A stretch of 64,000 bases of DNA from Flavobacterium kingsejongi (GCF_003076475.1 NZ_CP020919.1:1302001-1366000), one strand, 5' to 3'; shown: positions 52,971 through 63,782, numbered from the stretch's first letter. Numbers and translations: made by a program. Notes: generated by a model not told the origin, from the sequence alone.

Positions 52971-53037
52971 TGCCCGGAAGCCCATTGTTCCTAATTCTTT
53001 CCTATTTGCAGTTTTAGTTTTGACTCAAATACGATTG

Positions 53038-53862
53038 ATGATGCAAAAAATGATATTCCTGCTGTTTGCTTTAACAGCCACGCTTTCCGCTTACAGCCAA
53101 AGTGTTCCTGATACACTACACGTACAACCCCAAAAACTAAAATTACACCATGCCGAACCCTTATATCTGGATCTGATCCGGGATTTGGGTGCGCGTAAAG
53201 GGGAAAAGGAGCTTAATTTTGGAATGGGGATAGAAGATTATAAAAAGTACAACAGCTACTCCGGATTTGTGGAATATGAATTTGCCCCGGCAGATCGTCT
53301 GGGTGTGGAAGTGGAAATCCCGTTCCGGTTTTTTCAACGGGTCGATGGGGTGTCTACTACTGCAATGCCGCAGAACCGTATCGAGGGCGTAAAGCTGGCT
53401 ACGCAATATACGTTCCTGGTATCGAATAAATACCAGACTTCAATGGCAGTAGGCTACATACAGGAGTTTGAATTTTCCTCTTTTTCAACGATCGACCATC
53501 AGGGGAAATTCCTGGAAGGGACTTTATACAACCCGATTTTTATTGTAGCCAAACGTTGGACTCCTGCCATCCATACGTTGCTCTACACGGGACCAGTATT
53601 CGAACAGCATTTTACAAACAATAGGGTACATACCCTGGCACAGGTCAATGCCAATTTGCATTATGTATTTCCGGGAAGCGGTAATTTTGTAGGCCTTGAA
53701 ACCAATATGGAGTTTTCTGAAAATAAACCGTCAGTAATTTTCAGGCCCCAGATCAAACTGAAGATTTCAGATGGTGTGGCAATTGGTTGTCTTGCAGGCA
53801 TTCCGGCACGATCTTCCGAACGGGGGCTGAGTATTATGACCCGGCTGATCTGGGAACCTTAA
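53038..53862 (+). CDS. Outer-membrane beta-barrel-like protein (HAEPLY family)
   Basis: 274 aa with a signal peptide (MIFLLFALTATLSAYSQ). Just after it is HAEPLYLDLIRDLGARKGEK, a signature of a widespread family often mislabelled as a purine-synthesis enzyme. The rest alternates in a transmembrane beta pattern (YSGFVEYEFAPADRLGVEVE, TSMAVGYIQEFEF) with terminal aromatic residue, consistent with an outer-membrane barrel. The start could be either of two adjacent ATGs (53038 or 53041). Confidence 0.78.
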   Translation: MMQKMIFLLFALTATLSAYSQSVPDTLHVQPQKLKLHHAEPLYLDLIRDLGARKGEKELNFGMGIEDYKKYNSYSGFVEYEFAPADRLGVEVEIPFRFFQRVDGVSTTAMPQNRIEGVKLATQYTFLVSNKYQTSMAVGYIQEFEFSSFSTIDHQGKFLEGTLYNPIFIVAKRWTPAIHTLLYTGPVFEQHFTNNRVHTLAQVNANLHYVFPGSGNFVGLETNMEFSENKPSVIFRPQIKLKISDGVAIGCLAGIPARSSERGLSIMTRLIWEP

Positions 53863-53865
53863 TGT

Positions 53866-55785
53866 TTATTTTTTGATGAATTTAAGCTGTTGGTTTCCAG
53901 CTGAGGTGAGGATCGAGATAAAATGTACCCCCGATGCCAACCCCGAAATATTCCATTGGGTTTGTGATCCGGTTTCCAGTACGTTTTGTCCCAGTACATT
54001 TTGAAATACGGCTTTCTCCAATACGACACCTTGCGGCAGGCTGAGGTTCAGTTGTCCCGTAGCCGGATTTGGATACAGTTTTACCTCGGAAAGCATGGAG
54101 AAATCGGTATTGGAAAGTGTTGCGGTGCTATTGGCTGCAATAATATCAGCATTGACATTAAAAGCAATCGATGTTACTGTAAACGGAATGTCCCTGATAA
54201 ATACTTCGCCATTAACGGTATTGTCCAGCACAAAGTCCTGTTGCTGTCCGGCACTGCCAAAGGCTCTTACTGGCACTGGCAATTCGAAGAATGTATTCTC
54301 TGCAGGGATAGAGCTGGTTTGGTTTACTGTGAATTTCACCTGTCCGGGAGTATTGTTTTGTGCCGTGATGGTATATTTCGGATAACCCTGTCCATAGACC
54401 CAGTCATTGAAGAATGCCGTCAGGTTTTTTCCGGATACTGCTTCGAGGTGGGATTTCAGGTCTGGGGTTTTGGCATAACCATACGCAAGATTGGTATCGG
54501 CGAGGTAGTTGCGTAATCCCTGGTAAAAATGGGTATCGCCCAGGATATAGCGGAGCATGTGAACCACCATTGCGCCCTTGTTGTAACTCAGCCTGCTGCT
54601 GAAAATACGGTTGACACTGCTGAGGTCGGCATCCGAAAGGTATAGTGTTCCGCCGGGTAGGGACGTGATGTTATTAATGAGGCTCTTTTTCCAGTTGACA
54701 AAAGGAACGGGGCCATCTAAATGCTCGCGTACCAATCCGGAGAGGTAAGTTGCAAAACCTTCGTTGAGCCAAATGTCTTTCCAGGAACCACAGGTGATTT
54801 TGTCCCCGAACCATTGGTGCCCCAACTCATGCGCAATCAGTTCCCGATCAAAGCCGCCCATAAAAGAAACGGTGGTGTGTTCCATACCGCCACCCCAGCC
54901 AAATTGGGCATGACCATATTTTTCGGACGCAAAGGGGTAGGTTTCGAACAGGCTTTCATACAGGTTCATAATCGGTAGTGTAACGGCTAATTGCGTTTGT
55001 ACGGTAGCCATACTCTCCGGATAGATGTAGTTTACAATCGGGAAGTTATTTGGAGCGGTACCGGCTTGTTGCGTATAGATCTGGTAATTTGTTACGGCAA
55101 TAGCAATCAGGTAGGCCGGGATAGGGTAGTTGTGGCGGAAATGGGTTGTTTTTTGCCCATTGGCAGTCGTTTGCCCAACCTGAAGGCCGTTGGATACGCT
55201 GGTGTATTGTTGCGGTGCCGTAATATACACATCGATTGCATCGGCTTTATCAACCAAGTCCTGTTTGCAGGGCCACCAATCCAGTGCGCCATACGGTTCG
55301 GACAACGTCCATAAAATGGGAGTGCCGCTATGGGTGCTGGTGGCAAAGGAATCATTCCCAGTAGGCGGAGCTCCCTGGTATACAATTGTAACCGAATCCA
55401 ACACGCCTGTTGCCTGTTGTTGCGGTAGGGTGATGACTAATTCGTTATTGGTATTTTGGGTATACGCGAGTGTCGTATTCCGCTGTTTGACAGAACTGAC
55501 GGTAAGCTGGTTGGAAAGGTCAAAAGTTACGGTATTCATCGGCGTTACTGCCCTAAAATGCGTCGTTACATTCCCTTGTATGTTGTATTGTGCAGGATTA
55601 ACGGTAAATCGGAGGCGGTGGTATACCACATCGTAATTGGCAGTATTGGCATTGCTGGTAAAGTTGATCAGGGCGGAAGCAGCTTTGGCTTCAGCCTCGG
55701 CGATAGTGCCTGTTTTTTCCTGGATAGACTGCCCGGAACTAATTGTGGCAGAAAGCATCAGCAGGAAGTAGCATACTGTTTTCAT
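53866..55785 (-). CDS. M1-family aminopeptidase with T9SS sorting domain
   Basis: 639 aa. Signal peptide (MKTVCYFLLMLSATISSGQS), N-terminal beta domain, then the exopeptidase motif FGWGGGMEHTTV and zinc motif LIAHELGHQWFGD with the distal Glu in LNEGFATYLS. The C-terminal 80 residues form a T9SS type A domain (VKLYPNPATGQLNLSL ... GLASGVHFISIL, basic end). It is exported through the outer membrane and removes N-terminal residues from extracellular peptides. Ends 3 nt from the convergent barrel gene. Confidence 0.95.
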   Translation of the reverse strand: MKTVCYFLLMLSATISSGQSIQEKTGTIAEAEAKAASALINFTSNANTANYDVVYHRLRFTVNPAQYNIQGNVTTHFRAVTPMNTVTFDLSNQLTVSSVKQRNTTLAYTQNTNNELVITLPQQQATGVLDSVTIVYQGAPPTGNDSFATSTHSGTPILWTLSEPYGALDWWPCKQDLVDKADAIDVYITAPQQYTSVSNGLQVGQTTANGQKTTHFRHNYPIPAYLIAIAVTNYQIYTQQAGTAPNNFPIVNYIYPESMATVQTQLAVTLPIMNLYESLFETYPFASEKYGHAQFGWGGGMEHTTVSFMGGFDRELIAHELGHQWFGDKITCGSWKDIWLNEGFATYLSGLVREHLDGPVPFVNWKKSLINNITSLPGGTLYLSDADLSSVNRIFSSRLSYNKGAMVVHMLRYILGDTHFYQGLRNYLADTNLAYGYAKTPDLKSHLEAVSGKNLTAFFNDWVYGQGYPKYTITAQNNTPGQVKFTVNQTSSIPAENTFFELPVPVRAFGSAGQQQDFVLDNTVNGEVFIRDIPFTVTSIAFNVNADIIAANSTATLSNTDFSMLSEVKLYPNPATGQLNLSLPQGVVLEKAVFQNVLGQNVLETGSQTQWNISGLASGVHFISILTSAGNQQLKFIKK

Positions 55786-55947
55786 TTTAGGGAAATTTTC
55801 CCAAATGTACTATTATTTTGGTCATAACAACACGGGAGCATAAAAATATAAGTATTGCTGTACGCTTGTAAATCAGTGGTTTCCGGATGGTATCGCCCGG
55901 GTTTTCCAAATAATTACATTCGGTTCTTATTATAGAAAACAATTCGT

Positions 55948-55955
55948 TAAATTTG
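55948..55955 (+). promoter_or_regulatory. Candidate -7 element of serS
   Basis: TAAATTTG matches TAnnTTTG, 22 nt before the serS ATG. Confidence 0.5.
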
Positions 55956-55977
55956 CTGCCTTATAAAAGATAAACTT

Positions 55978-57249
55978 ATGTTACAGATTGCATTTATTAG
56001 AGAGAATCCTGAGAAAGTGATTAAGGCTTTAGCAAAAAGAAATATCGATGCTACAGCAATCGTGGAGGAAGTAATTTCGCTTGATGAACAGCGCAGAGCT
56101 GCACAGGTGGAACTGGACAACACGTTATCCGAATCTAATAAACTATCGCGGGACATAGGCGAATTGATGAAAAGTGGGGAGAAATCCAAAGCGGAAATCC
56201 TGAAAGTAAAAACGGCTTCTTTAAAAGAAAAAGGAAAAGCACTTTCTGAAAAAGCGGATGCATTGGCGGATGCCCTGACCCACAAATTGTATACGTTACC
56301 CAACTTGCCAGCCGAGATAGTCCCGGAAGGTAAAACTCCGGAAGAGAACCTGAATGTTTTTGAATCAGGAGCGGTTCCGGTATTGCATGAAGGTGCACAA
56401 CCGCACTGGGAGCTGGTAAAGAAATACGATATCATCGATTTTGAATTGGGAACCAAAATTGCCGGTGCCGGATTTCCGGTTTACAAAGGCAAAGGCGCCC
56501 GACTGCAACGTGCATTAATCGCTTACTTTTTAGATAAAAATACAGCCGCAGGCTATACAGAATACCAGGTACCACACTTAGTGAACGAAGCTTCAGGATA
56601 TGGAACCGGGCAATTGCCGGATAAAGAAGGACAGATGTACCATTCTACGGTGGATGACCTGTACCTGATTCCTACTGCTGAGGTTCCGGTAACGAATATG
56701 TTCCGCGATATGATCCTGGACGAAAAAGAGTTTCCGATATTGTGTACAGCGTATACACCTTGTTTCCGTCGTGAAGCGGGTTCTTATGGCGCACACGTAC
56801 GCGGGCTGAACCGCTTGCATCAGTTTGATAAAGTGGAAATCGTACGGATCGAGCATCCGGAGAAATCCTATGAAGCCCTGGATGGTATGGTAGAACACAT
56901 CAAGGAAATATTAACAGAATTACAATTGCCATACCGCGTTTTAAGGCTTTGTGGTGGCGATATGGGATTCACTTCAGCCCTGACTTATGATTTTGAAGTG
57001 TTCTCTACAGCACAGGACCGTTGGTTGGAAATCAGTTCTGTTTCTAATTTTGAGACGTTCCAGGCCAACCGATTAAAGCTGCGTTTCCGTGATAAAGATG
57101 GTAAAAACCAATTGGCACACACCCTGAACGGAAGTTCATTGGCCCTGCCAAGAGTGCTTGCGGGTATCCTGGAAAATTACCAGACTCCGGAAGGTATCGT
57201 AATACCGGAAGTATTGCGTTCGTATACCGGATTTGATATTATTGACTAA
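55978..57249 (+). CDS. serS: Serine--tRNA ligase
   Basis: 423 aa, full length. The N-terminal antiparallel coiled-coil arm (residues about 27-100) binds tRNA-Ser. Class II catalytic motifs follow: motif 2 region CFRREAGSYGAHVRGLNRLH and motif 3 NGSSLALPRVLAGILENYQ, with TAEVPVTNM for ATP/serine binding. Charges tRNA-Ser and tRNA-Sec in the cytoplasm. Housekeeping, single gene with its own promoter. Confidence 0.97.
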   Translation: MLQIAFIRENPEKVIKALAKRNIDATAIVEEVISLDEQRRAAQVELDNTLSESNKLSRDIGELMKSGEKSKAEILKVKTASLKEKGKALSEKADALADALTHKLYTLPNLPAEIVPEGKTPEENLNVFESGAVPVLHEGAQPHWELVKKYDIIDFELGTKIAGAGFPVYKGKGARLQRALIAYFLDKNTAAGYTEYQVPHLVNEASGYGTGQLPDKEGQMYHSTVDDLYLIPTAEVPVTNMFRDMILDEKEFPILCTAYTPCFRREAGSYGAHVRGLNRLHQFDKVEIVRIEHPEKSYEALDGMVEHIKEILTELQLPYRVLRLCGGDMGFTSALTYDFEVFSTAQDRWLEISSVSNFETFQANRLKLRFRDKDGKNQLAHTLNGSSLALPRVLAGILENYQTPEGIVIPEVLRSYTGFDIID

Positions 57250-57399
57250 ATACTATAGACAATAGTTTATAACGACAATGTACTGATTGAGGACAGAAAT
57301 TCTTATATTAGTACATTGTTTTTTTAAGCACAATTACAATCGGGCACCCTACCGATTCCCGATGGCGGGAGTAGGATACCGGGTATCGGTTTACAGCAA

Positions 57400-59178
57400 A
57401 TGAAAAAAATAATTCTCTATATCAGCCTTCTTTTTTCCGTGATAGCTTTCGCACAAAACGAACAGCTGGCACAGAATTATTTTGATAAAGGGGAATTTGA
57501 AAAAGCACTCACCCAATATGAGGAATTGTTCCGGGCACAACCGAATAATTCGACCTATTTCCAAAAGATCATATTGTCCTGCCAACAGCTGCAGCACTAT
57601 GATAAAGCCGAAAAACTGATACAGGAGCGCTATGAGAAGTACAAACTGCCCAATTTACTGGTAGAGTTAGGGTACAATTTCCAGCTTCGCAATAATCCCT
57701 CTAAAGCACAACAGTATTACGATAAAGCGATTGAAGGCATTCGGGAGAATCCATCAGCGGTATATGGTGTCGCCAATGCTTTTGAAACGAAAGTCCTGCT
57801 TGAAAACGCCTTAAAATCGTACAACCTGGGAACGACTTTGAATCCCAAAATGAATTTTGATTACCAAAAGGCATTGCTTTATGGTCAATTGGGGGACACG
57901 GGTAAAATGATCGATATGTTTCTGGATTATGCCTACAGCAATCCCGGTAACAGCGGTATTGTACAAAATCAGCTGGCTCGTTTTATAGGCGATGATGTAG
58001 ATGGTGTTTTTAGCGCTTCCCTGCGGAAGGCATTGTTGCTGAAAGTACAAAAAGACCAGGATATCTTCTGGAACGAATACCTGAGCTGGTTTTTTGTACA
58101 GCAGAAAGACTATGGTAAAGCTTTTATCCAGGAAAAAGCCATTTACAAGCGAAATCCCGAAAACTTTTATAATATCGTCAACCTGGGAGAACTCGCTAAG
58201 GAAGAGGAAGAAACGGAAACGGCCAAAGAAATACTGACTTTTGTATTGGAAAATACTCAGGATACGGACTTGCAGATACGCGCCCATCAGTTCCTGATGA
58301 AAATGAAAATAGACAAAGCTACGGCTAAGGATAATCCGGCGATACAGGCGGAGATGGAACTACTGTTGAAGAAATATGGCATTAGTCCCTATTCGATTGC
58401 ACTGCAGGAATTGTATGCCCATTTCCTGACATTTAACCTGAACAAGCCGGAAGAAGGGAAAAATGTGCTGAAAAAAGCTTTAGAGCTGCAACTGAACAAA
58501 TACCAAAGTGCTGAAATTAAGATGGAATTGGCCGATATATTGTTGTATGAGCAAAAATACAACCAGGCCCTGATCTATTATTCCCAGATTGAAAATGACC
58601 TTAAGAATGATGCGGTGGGGCATGAAGCCAGCCTGAAAGTCGCCAAAACCAGTTACTTTAAAGGGGATTTTGACTGGGCATTAAAACAGCTAAAAGAACT
58701 AAAATCGTCTTCTTCGCAACTGATTGCCAATGATGCGCTGGAATTGTATTTGCTGATTAACGATAATACCAAAGCCGATTCTACACAAACGGCATTGAAG
58801 AAATTTGCGAAAGCCGATTACCTCTTGTACCAAAATAAGCAAAAAGAAGCGTTGGTTCAGTTCCAGTCAATACTGACCGAAGATAAAGGCAATGCAATTG
58901 AAGATGCCGTGCTGCTAAAGATGGGTGGGATTTATGAGAAGCTGGGTGATTATACATCAGCTTTAAATCAATATCAAAGTATAATGAGTAACCATGCCGA
59001 AGGAATCTATATCGATGAAGCATTGTTTTTTGCGGCTGAAATTTACAACAAGCAACTCAAAGACCCGGAAAAGGCCAAGCCACTCTATGAGAAAATCCTT
59101 TTCAATCACCCGGATAGTATTTACTTTATAGAATCCAGGACCAAGTTCCGACAGCTTCGGGGAGATACCAATTTATAA
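57400..59178 (+). CDS. Exported tetratricopeptide repeat protein
   Basis: 592 aa with a signal peptide (MKKIILYISLLFSVIAFAQ). TPR repeats run through almost the whole length (AQNYFDKGEFEKALTQYEEL, ADILLYEQKYNQALIYYSQI, MGGIYEKLGDYTSALNQYQS, AAEIYNKQLKDPEKAKPLYE). Probably a periplasmic scaffold. A common neighbour of rsmA/serS in flavobacteria, as I recall. The 150-bp gap after serS contains a GC-rich inverted-repeat segment (57340-57388). Confidence 0.85.
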   Translation: MKKIILYISLLFSVIAFAQNEQLAQNYFDKGEFEKALTQYEELFRAQPNNSTYFQKIILSCQQLQHYDKAEKLIQERYEKYKLPNLLVELGYNFQLRNNPSKAQQYYDKAIEGIRENPSAVYGVANAFETKVLLENALKSYNLGTTLNPKMNFDYQKALLYGQLGDTGKMIDMFLDYAYSNPGNSGIVQNQLARFIGDDVDGVFSASLRKALLLKVQKDQDIFWNEYLSWFFVQQKDYGKAFIQEKAIYKRNPENFYNIVNLGELAKEEEETETAKEILTFVLENTQDTDLQIRAHQFLMKMKIDKATAKDNPAIQAEMELLLKKYGISPYSIALQELYAHFLTFNLNKPEEGKNVLKKALELQLNKYQSAEIKMELADILLYEQKYNQALIYYSQIENDLKNDAVGHEASLKVAKTSYFKGDFDWALKQLKELKSSSSQLIANDALELYLLINDNTKADSTQTALKKFAKADYLLYQNKQKEALVQFQSILTEDKGNAIEDAVLLKMGGIYEKLGDYTSALNQYQSIMSNHAEGIYIDEALFFAAEIYNKQLKDPEKAKPLYEKILFNHPDSIYFIESRTKFRQLRGDTNL

Positions 59179-59233
59179 GACAGCAGATGCTGATGTGCCG
59201 TAAGGCTTTTTAGAAAGATTAAAACAGATTATC

Positions 59234-59545
59234 ATGATAGTATACAATGTTACCTCCAATATAGATGAATCCATCCACGACCAATGGCTTGATTTCATGC
59301 AAAACAAACACATTCCAAGTATGTTGGCTACCGGAAAATTCTCTCAGGCGCGCCTGGTGAAAGTATTGGTAGAAGAAGAAATGGGTGGCGTTACATACTC
59401 CATTCAGTATACGGCTGCCAACAAGGAAGACCTGAGCCGTTTTTATGCGGAAGATGCCCCGGCATTGCGTCAGGAGATTCTGGCTTTGTTTGCCGATAAA
59501 GTGCTAACGTTTCGTACAGAGCTGGAAATTATCAGCGAGCACTAA
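59234..59545 (+). CDS. DUF4286-family protein
   Basis: 103 aa: MIVYNVTSNIDESIHDQWLD, HIPSMLATGKFSQARLVKVL, SIQYTAANKEDLSRFYAEDA, VLTFRTELEII. This is the ferredoxin-like-fold DUF4286 family found next to rsmA in many Bacteroidota. Function unknown. Confidence 0.85.
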   Translation: MIVYNVTSNIDESIHDQWLDFMQNKHIPSMLATGKFSQARLVKVLVEEEMGGVTYSIQYTAANKEDLSRFYAEDAPALRQEILALFADKVLTFRTELEIISEH

Positions 59546-59641
59546 CCGACCACTACACGTTTTGTATTCCCGGATCCTGAAGATTTCAATGATCCACAAG
59601 CCGATCGATCGAATTCCCGAAAGATCTAAAAAACTCCTAAA

Positions 59642-60421
59642 ATGGAAAAAGTAAAAGCTAAAAAACATCTCGGTCAGCATTTCCTGAACGATGAGAGCAT
59701 TGCTAAAGATATTGCCGACACGCTAACGCTAAAAGGCTACGATAAAATTTTGGAAATAGGTCCCGGAATGGGGGTGTTGACCAAATACCTTTTGGATAAA
59801 CCTACGACCACCTATGTGATTGAGATCGATACCGAATCGGTAACGTATCTGGAAGAACATTACCCAAAATTAGAAGGCAAGATTATTTCCAAGGATTTTT
59901 TACGCTATAATATCAAGGAGATTTTTGGTGAAGAACCTTTTGCTATTATTGGTAATTTCCCTTATAATATCTCCACCCAGATTGTATTCCGGGCTTTGGA
60001 GCTACGGGCACAAATTCCGGAGTTTGCGGGAATGTTTCAGAAAGAAGTAGCCCAACGGATCTGTGAGAAAAAAGGAAGTAAGGCCTATGGGATCTTATCG
60101 GTACTGGTTCAGGCATTTTACCATGCAGAATACCTTTTTACAGTTTCAGAGCATGTGTTTATTCCACCTCCAAAAGTAAAATCCGGGGTACTGCGTTTGA
60201 CCCGTAAGGAGAATTACCACCTCCCTTGCTCGGAGAAGTTGTTTTTTACTGTAGTAAAAACAGCATTCCAGCAACGTAGAAAGACCATGCGTAACAGTTT
60301 AAAATCATTAAATTTATCCGATAGTTTACGAGAAGATACTATCTTTGACCTGCGTCCGGAACAGCTGAACGTAGAGCAATTTATAGAACTTACCACAAAA
60401 ATACAGGCCGATGGAGTTTAA
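59642..60421 (+). CDS. rsmA: 16S rRNA (adenine1518-N6/1519-N6)-dimethyltransferase
   Basis: 259 aa. [11 protein letters not shown] at the N-terminus, SAM-binding [15 protein letters not shown], the adenine-site motif NFPYNIST (NxPY), and [13 protein letters not shown] near the C-terminus: all family signatures of KsgA/RsmA. It dimethylates two adenines in helix 45 of 16S rRNA during 30S maturation. Its last 11 nt overlap mgtE, so the two are translationally coupled. Confidence 0.97.
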   Translation: MEKVKAKKHLGQHFLNDESIAKDIADTLTLKGYDKILEIGPGMGVLTKYLLDKPTTTYVIEIDTESVTYLEEHYPKLEGKIISKDFLRYNIKEIFGEEPFAIIGNFPYNISTQIVFRALELRAQIPEFAGMFQKEVAQRICEKKGSKAYGILSVLVQAFYHAEYLFTVSEHVFIPPPKVKSGVLRLTRKENYHLPCSEKLFFTVVKTAFQQRRKTMRNSLKSLNLSDSLREDTIFDLRPEQLNVEQFIELTTKIQADGV

Positions 60422-61763
60422 AATCAGCAAAGAGCTTATTCTGCAGTTAGAACATTTAATTGACAGTAAAAATGACAGGGAACTGGAAATTTTACTGAAG
60501 GATATGCACCACGCTGATATCGCCGAAATCCTGGATGACCTGGATTTCGACGAGGCTACCTATATTTTCCGCTTGCTGGATAGTGAGAAGACTTCCGAAA
60601 TCCTCTTGGAATTAGAGGAAGACTTACGGGAAAATATATTAAGCCGACTGTCTCCCAAAGAGATTGCAGAGGAACTTGATGAACTGGATACCGATGATGC
60701 TGCCGATATTATAGGGGAGCTCTCGCAGGAGATCAAGAATGAGGTAATTTCAGAGCTGCTGGACGTAGAACACGCCAAAGACATTGTAGAGTTGCTCCGG
60801 TATGATGAAGATACTGCCGGGGGATTGATGGGTAAGGAATTGGTTCAGGTCAATGAAAACTGGAGCGTCCTGACCTGTGTGAAAGAAATGCGTTTGCAGG
60901 CAGAAAATGTATCCCGCATCCATTCCATTTATGTGGTGGATGAAGAAAACCGACTCAAAGGGCGATTGTCCTTAAAAGACCTGCTTACTACTTCAACCCG
61001 AACGCCAATTAGTGATGTGTATATCCGGAAGGTGGATTCGGTAAGTGTCGATACCAAAGATGTTGAAGTCGCGCGGATCATGCAAAAATATGACCTGGAA
61101 GCCATTCCGGTTGTCGATGAGCTGGGCCGTTTAGTCGGCAGGATTACCATTGATGATATCGTCGATGTCATCAAGGACGAAGCCGATAAAGATTACCAGT
61201 TGGCTGCGGGTATCTCCCAGGATGTGGAAGCCGATGATAGTATTATCGAGCTGACACGGGCAAGGCTTCCCTGGCTGGTACTGGCTCTCTTAGGCGGTTT
61301 TGTAACAGTAAAAGTATTGGGCCTTTTTGAAGGCGCAATGGAAGAGCACGGCCAGCTTTTCTTTTTCACGCCACTCATTGCTGCAATGGCAGGTAACGTA
61401 GGCGTACAATCTTCAGCAATTATTGTACAAGGGCTTGCTAATAATACCTTAAGTGGTTCCCTTTGGAACCGGTTGTTAAAAGAGGTTTCCCTCAGTTTGT
61501 TGAATGGGGTCATATTGGCAGCCATACTACTTGTAGGGAGTTATTTTTTACTCAATGTAGACATCTGGATTGGAATTACCGTTACTACTGCTTTGATCTC
61601 TGTAATTGTAATTGCCTCGCTAATCGGAACCTTTATCCCGATTACTTTGAATAAATTTGGAATTGACCCGGCATTGGCGACTGGCCCATTTATTACGACG
61701 AGTAATGATATTTGCGGAATCCTCATCTATTTTTCGATTGCCAAACTCATCCTCGGGTTCTAA
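60411..61763 (+). CDS. mgtE: Magnesium transporter MgtE
   Basis: 450 aa. The acidic N domain (residues about 20-125, [19 protein letters not shown]) is followed by two CBS domains ([40 protein letters not shown]) and five membrane helices with the selectivity region ([36 protein letters not shown]). The cytoplasmic domains sense Mg2+ and gate the channel. The rsmA-mgtE coupling is a common flavobacterial gene order. Confidence 0.96.
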   Translation: MEFKISKELILQLEHLIDSKNDRELEILLKDMHHADIAEILDDLDFDEATYIFRLLDSEKTSEILLELEEDLRENILSRLSPKEIAEELDELDTDDAADIIGELSQEIKNEVISELLDVEHAKDIVELLRYDEDTAGGLMGKELVQVNENWSVLTCVKEMRLQAENVSRIHSIYVVDEENRLKGRLSLKDLLTTSTRTPISDVYIRKVDSVSVDTKDVEVARIMQKYDLEAIPVVDELGRLVGRITIDDIVDVIKDEADKDYQLAAGISQDVEADDSIIELTRARLPWLVLALLGGFVTVKVLGLFEGAMEEHGQLFFFTPLIAAMAGNVGVQSSAIIVQGLANNTLSGSLWNRLLKEVSLSLLNGVILAAILLVGSYFLLNVDIWIGITVTTALISVIVIASLIGTFIPITLNKFGIDPALATGPFITTSNDICGILIYFSIAKLILGF

Positions 61764-61902
61764 AACCCTCGTTTTCCTTTCCATAGTAGGGGAAGATACA
61801 GTCTTTAAAAAGGCTTTACCACTTCAAAGAAATTGGTTACATTAGTACCGTAAAATCACAGATTATGCGGGCTGCCTTTATAATCAATTAAAATCTAACC
61901 CA

Positions 61903-63258
61903 TTGGAAACTACTATTAAAATTCTGCATATCGACAGTAATAATCCATTGCTACGCGTTCAATTGGAAGCTGCCGGATTTGAAAATCACGATGATTTCAC
62001 TTCGTCTAAAGAAGCCATTGAGGCAAAAATCCAGGACTACCAGGGAATCGTTATCCGCAGCCGTTTCAAAATTGATAAGACTTTTTTAGATAAGGCGACC
62101 CAACTTCAATTTATAGCACGGGTAGGCGCTGGACTGGAAAGTATCGACTCCGATTATGCGACGAGTAAAAATATCAAATTAATTGCAGCCCCGGAAGGCA
62201 ACCGTAATGCCGTAGGCGAACACGCCTTAGGTATGCTGCTTTCGCTATTCAATAACCTGAACAAAGCCGATCGGTCGGTGCGGGAAGGGAAATGGATTCG
62301 CGAAGGCCATCGTGGGCATGAATTGGATGGAAAAACAGTAGGAATCATCGGATATGGCAATATGGGAAAATCCTTTGCTAAAAAGCTACGGGGTTTTGAT
62401 GTAGAAGTATTGTGTTATGACATTCTCGAGGGCGTAGGAGACGGCAACGCCCGGCAGGTGACCCTGGCAGAATTACAGGAGAAAGCAGATGTATTAAGCC
62501 TGCATACGCCCTGGACCCCGGAAACGGATAAAATGATTAATACTGCTTTTATCGCTGCTTTTGCCAAACCTTTCTGGCTGATTAATACGGCACGGGGAAA
62601 TAGCGTTGTTACGGCAGATTTAGCTGCCGCACTTGCTGATGGAAAAATACTGGGTGCGGGGCTGGATGTCTTGGAATATGAAAAATCTTCCTTTGAACAT
62701 TTATTCCATGATACCCAAATCCCTGAGGCTTTTCAATACCTGCTGAATGCAGAAAATGTACTACTGACCCCGCATATTGCAGGCTGGACTTTTGAAAGCC
62801 ATGAAAAGCTCGCACAAACCATAGTGGATAAAATAAAGGAACTCTATTTTGGAGCCCCGGCTATTGTAAAGGAAGCGGCCGGCGTTACGGGTATAGGCGG
62901 GGTATTTTTTAAAGCGCAAAATCCTACTGCCCTATTGGAATGGTACCATAAAAATCTGGGATTGCCGACGAATGCTTATGGCTGTACGTTTCGATGGAAA
63001 GATGAGAAGGGCCAGGATTGCAGTACCCAATGGTCTCCTTTTAAGAGTGATACCACTTATTTCGAACCTTCGGTACAGCCGTTTATGCAAAATTTCAGGG
63101 TGGCTAACCTGGGCCGCCTGATTGAAACGTTGCAAGAAGCTGGAGTACCAATGGTAGGAACACCCGAATCCCATGAATATGGAAAATTTGCCTGGATCCT
63201 GGATCCTGAAAATAATAAGATTGAGCTTTGGGAGCCTATTGATGTGGTTTTTAAATAA
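61903..63258 (+). CDS. 2-hydroxyacid dehydrogenase fused to a VOC/glyoxalase domain
   Basis: 451 aa from a TTG start (61903), as the dehydrogenase fold needs residues from ILHIDSNNPL on. Residues about 1-318: D-isomer 2-hydroxyacid dehydrogenase with VGIIGYGNMGKSFAKKL (NAD), LINTARGNSVV (Arg), LDVLEYEKSSFEHLFHD (Glu region) and LTPHIAGWTFES (His). Residues about 325-451: a complete VOC-type domain (GIGGVFFKAQNPTALLEWYH, NFRVANLGRLIETLQEAGVP, WILDPENNKIELWEP). The junction VKEAAGVTGIGGVFFK resembles the normal start of stand-alone VOC proteins, suggesting fusion of two adjacent genes. Confidence 0.9.
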   Translation: METTIKILHIDSNNPLLRVQLEAAGFENHDDFTSSKEAIEAKIQDYQGIVIRSRFKIDKTFLDKATQLQFIARVGAGLESIDSDYATSKNIKLIAAPEGNRNAVGEHALGMLLSLFNNLNKADRSVREGKWIREGHRGHELDGKTVGIIGYGNMGKSFAKKLRGFDVEVLCYDILEGVGDGNARQVTLAELQEKADVLSLHTPWTPETDKMINTAFIAAFAKPFWLINTARGNSVVTADLAAALADGKILGAGLDVLEYEKSSFEHLFHDTQIPEAFQYLLNAENVLLTPHIAGWTFESHEKLAQTIVDKIKELYFGAPAIVKEAAGVTGIGGVFFKAQNPTALLEWYHKNLGLPTNAYGCTFRWKDEKGQDCSTQWSPFKSDTTYFEPSVQPFMQNFRVANLGRLIETLQEAGVPMVGTPESHEYGKFAWILDPENNKIELWEPIDVVFK

Positions 63259-63381
63259 AAACGACTAAAAAATAACTTAAAATATAATTATTTAAGGTTT
63301 TTTGTTGATATATTCGTGTAATAATCTAACCAAAGTGGAGTCAGAAACCACCAAAAACGAATTAATTAAAACTTATAACTT

Positions 63382-63762
63382 ATGATTGAATGGTACAAAA
63401 AAGTCGTTTTAGAAAATTACGCTAATTTTAACGGAAGAGCACGCAGAGCCGAATACTGGAATTTCGTATTGGTGAATTTAATTATATCCATCCTGCTTAT
63501 GGTAGTTGATAGTGTAATTGGAATACAGGTATTGTCCGGAATCTATTCGTTAGCGCTATTGATCCCTTCAATCGCAGCTGCGGTAAGAAGGCTTCATGAC
63601 CTTGATAAAAGCGGTTGGTTTTTGCTTTTAGCATTTATACCATTAGTGAATATCTGGTTAATTGTACTTTTGGCTTCAGAAGGAACAAGAGGACCGAACC
63701 AATACGGTGCAGATCCTAAAAACCAATTTGACGAAATTAACCATATTGGTAAAGAGTATTAA
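63382..63762 (+). CDS. DUF805-family membrane protein
   Basis: 126 aa: WYKKVVLENYANFNGRARRA at the N-terminus, three or four hydrophobic helices and RRLHDLDKSGWFLLLAFIPL, the DUF805 signature, ending in a short soluble tail. Inner-membrane protein of unknown function. Confidence 0.9.
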   Translation: MIEWYKKVVLENYANFNGRARRAEYWNFVLVNLIISILLMVVDSVIGIQVLSGIYSLALLIPSIAAAVRRLHDLDKSGWFLLLAFIPLVNIWLIVLLASEGTRGPNQYGADPKNQFDEINHIGKEY

Positions 63763-63782
63763 ATAGTAGCGTAAGACAGGAA

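Noticed and set aside
53038..53862. Purine biosynthesis enzyme annotation sometimes attached to the HAEPLY family
   Set aside because: The protein has a signal peptide and a beta-barrel pattern, and no motif of phosphoribosylformylglycinamidine synthase.
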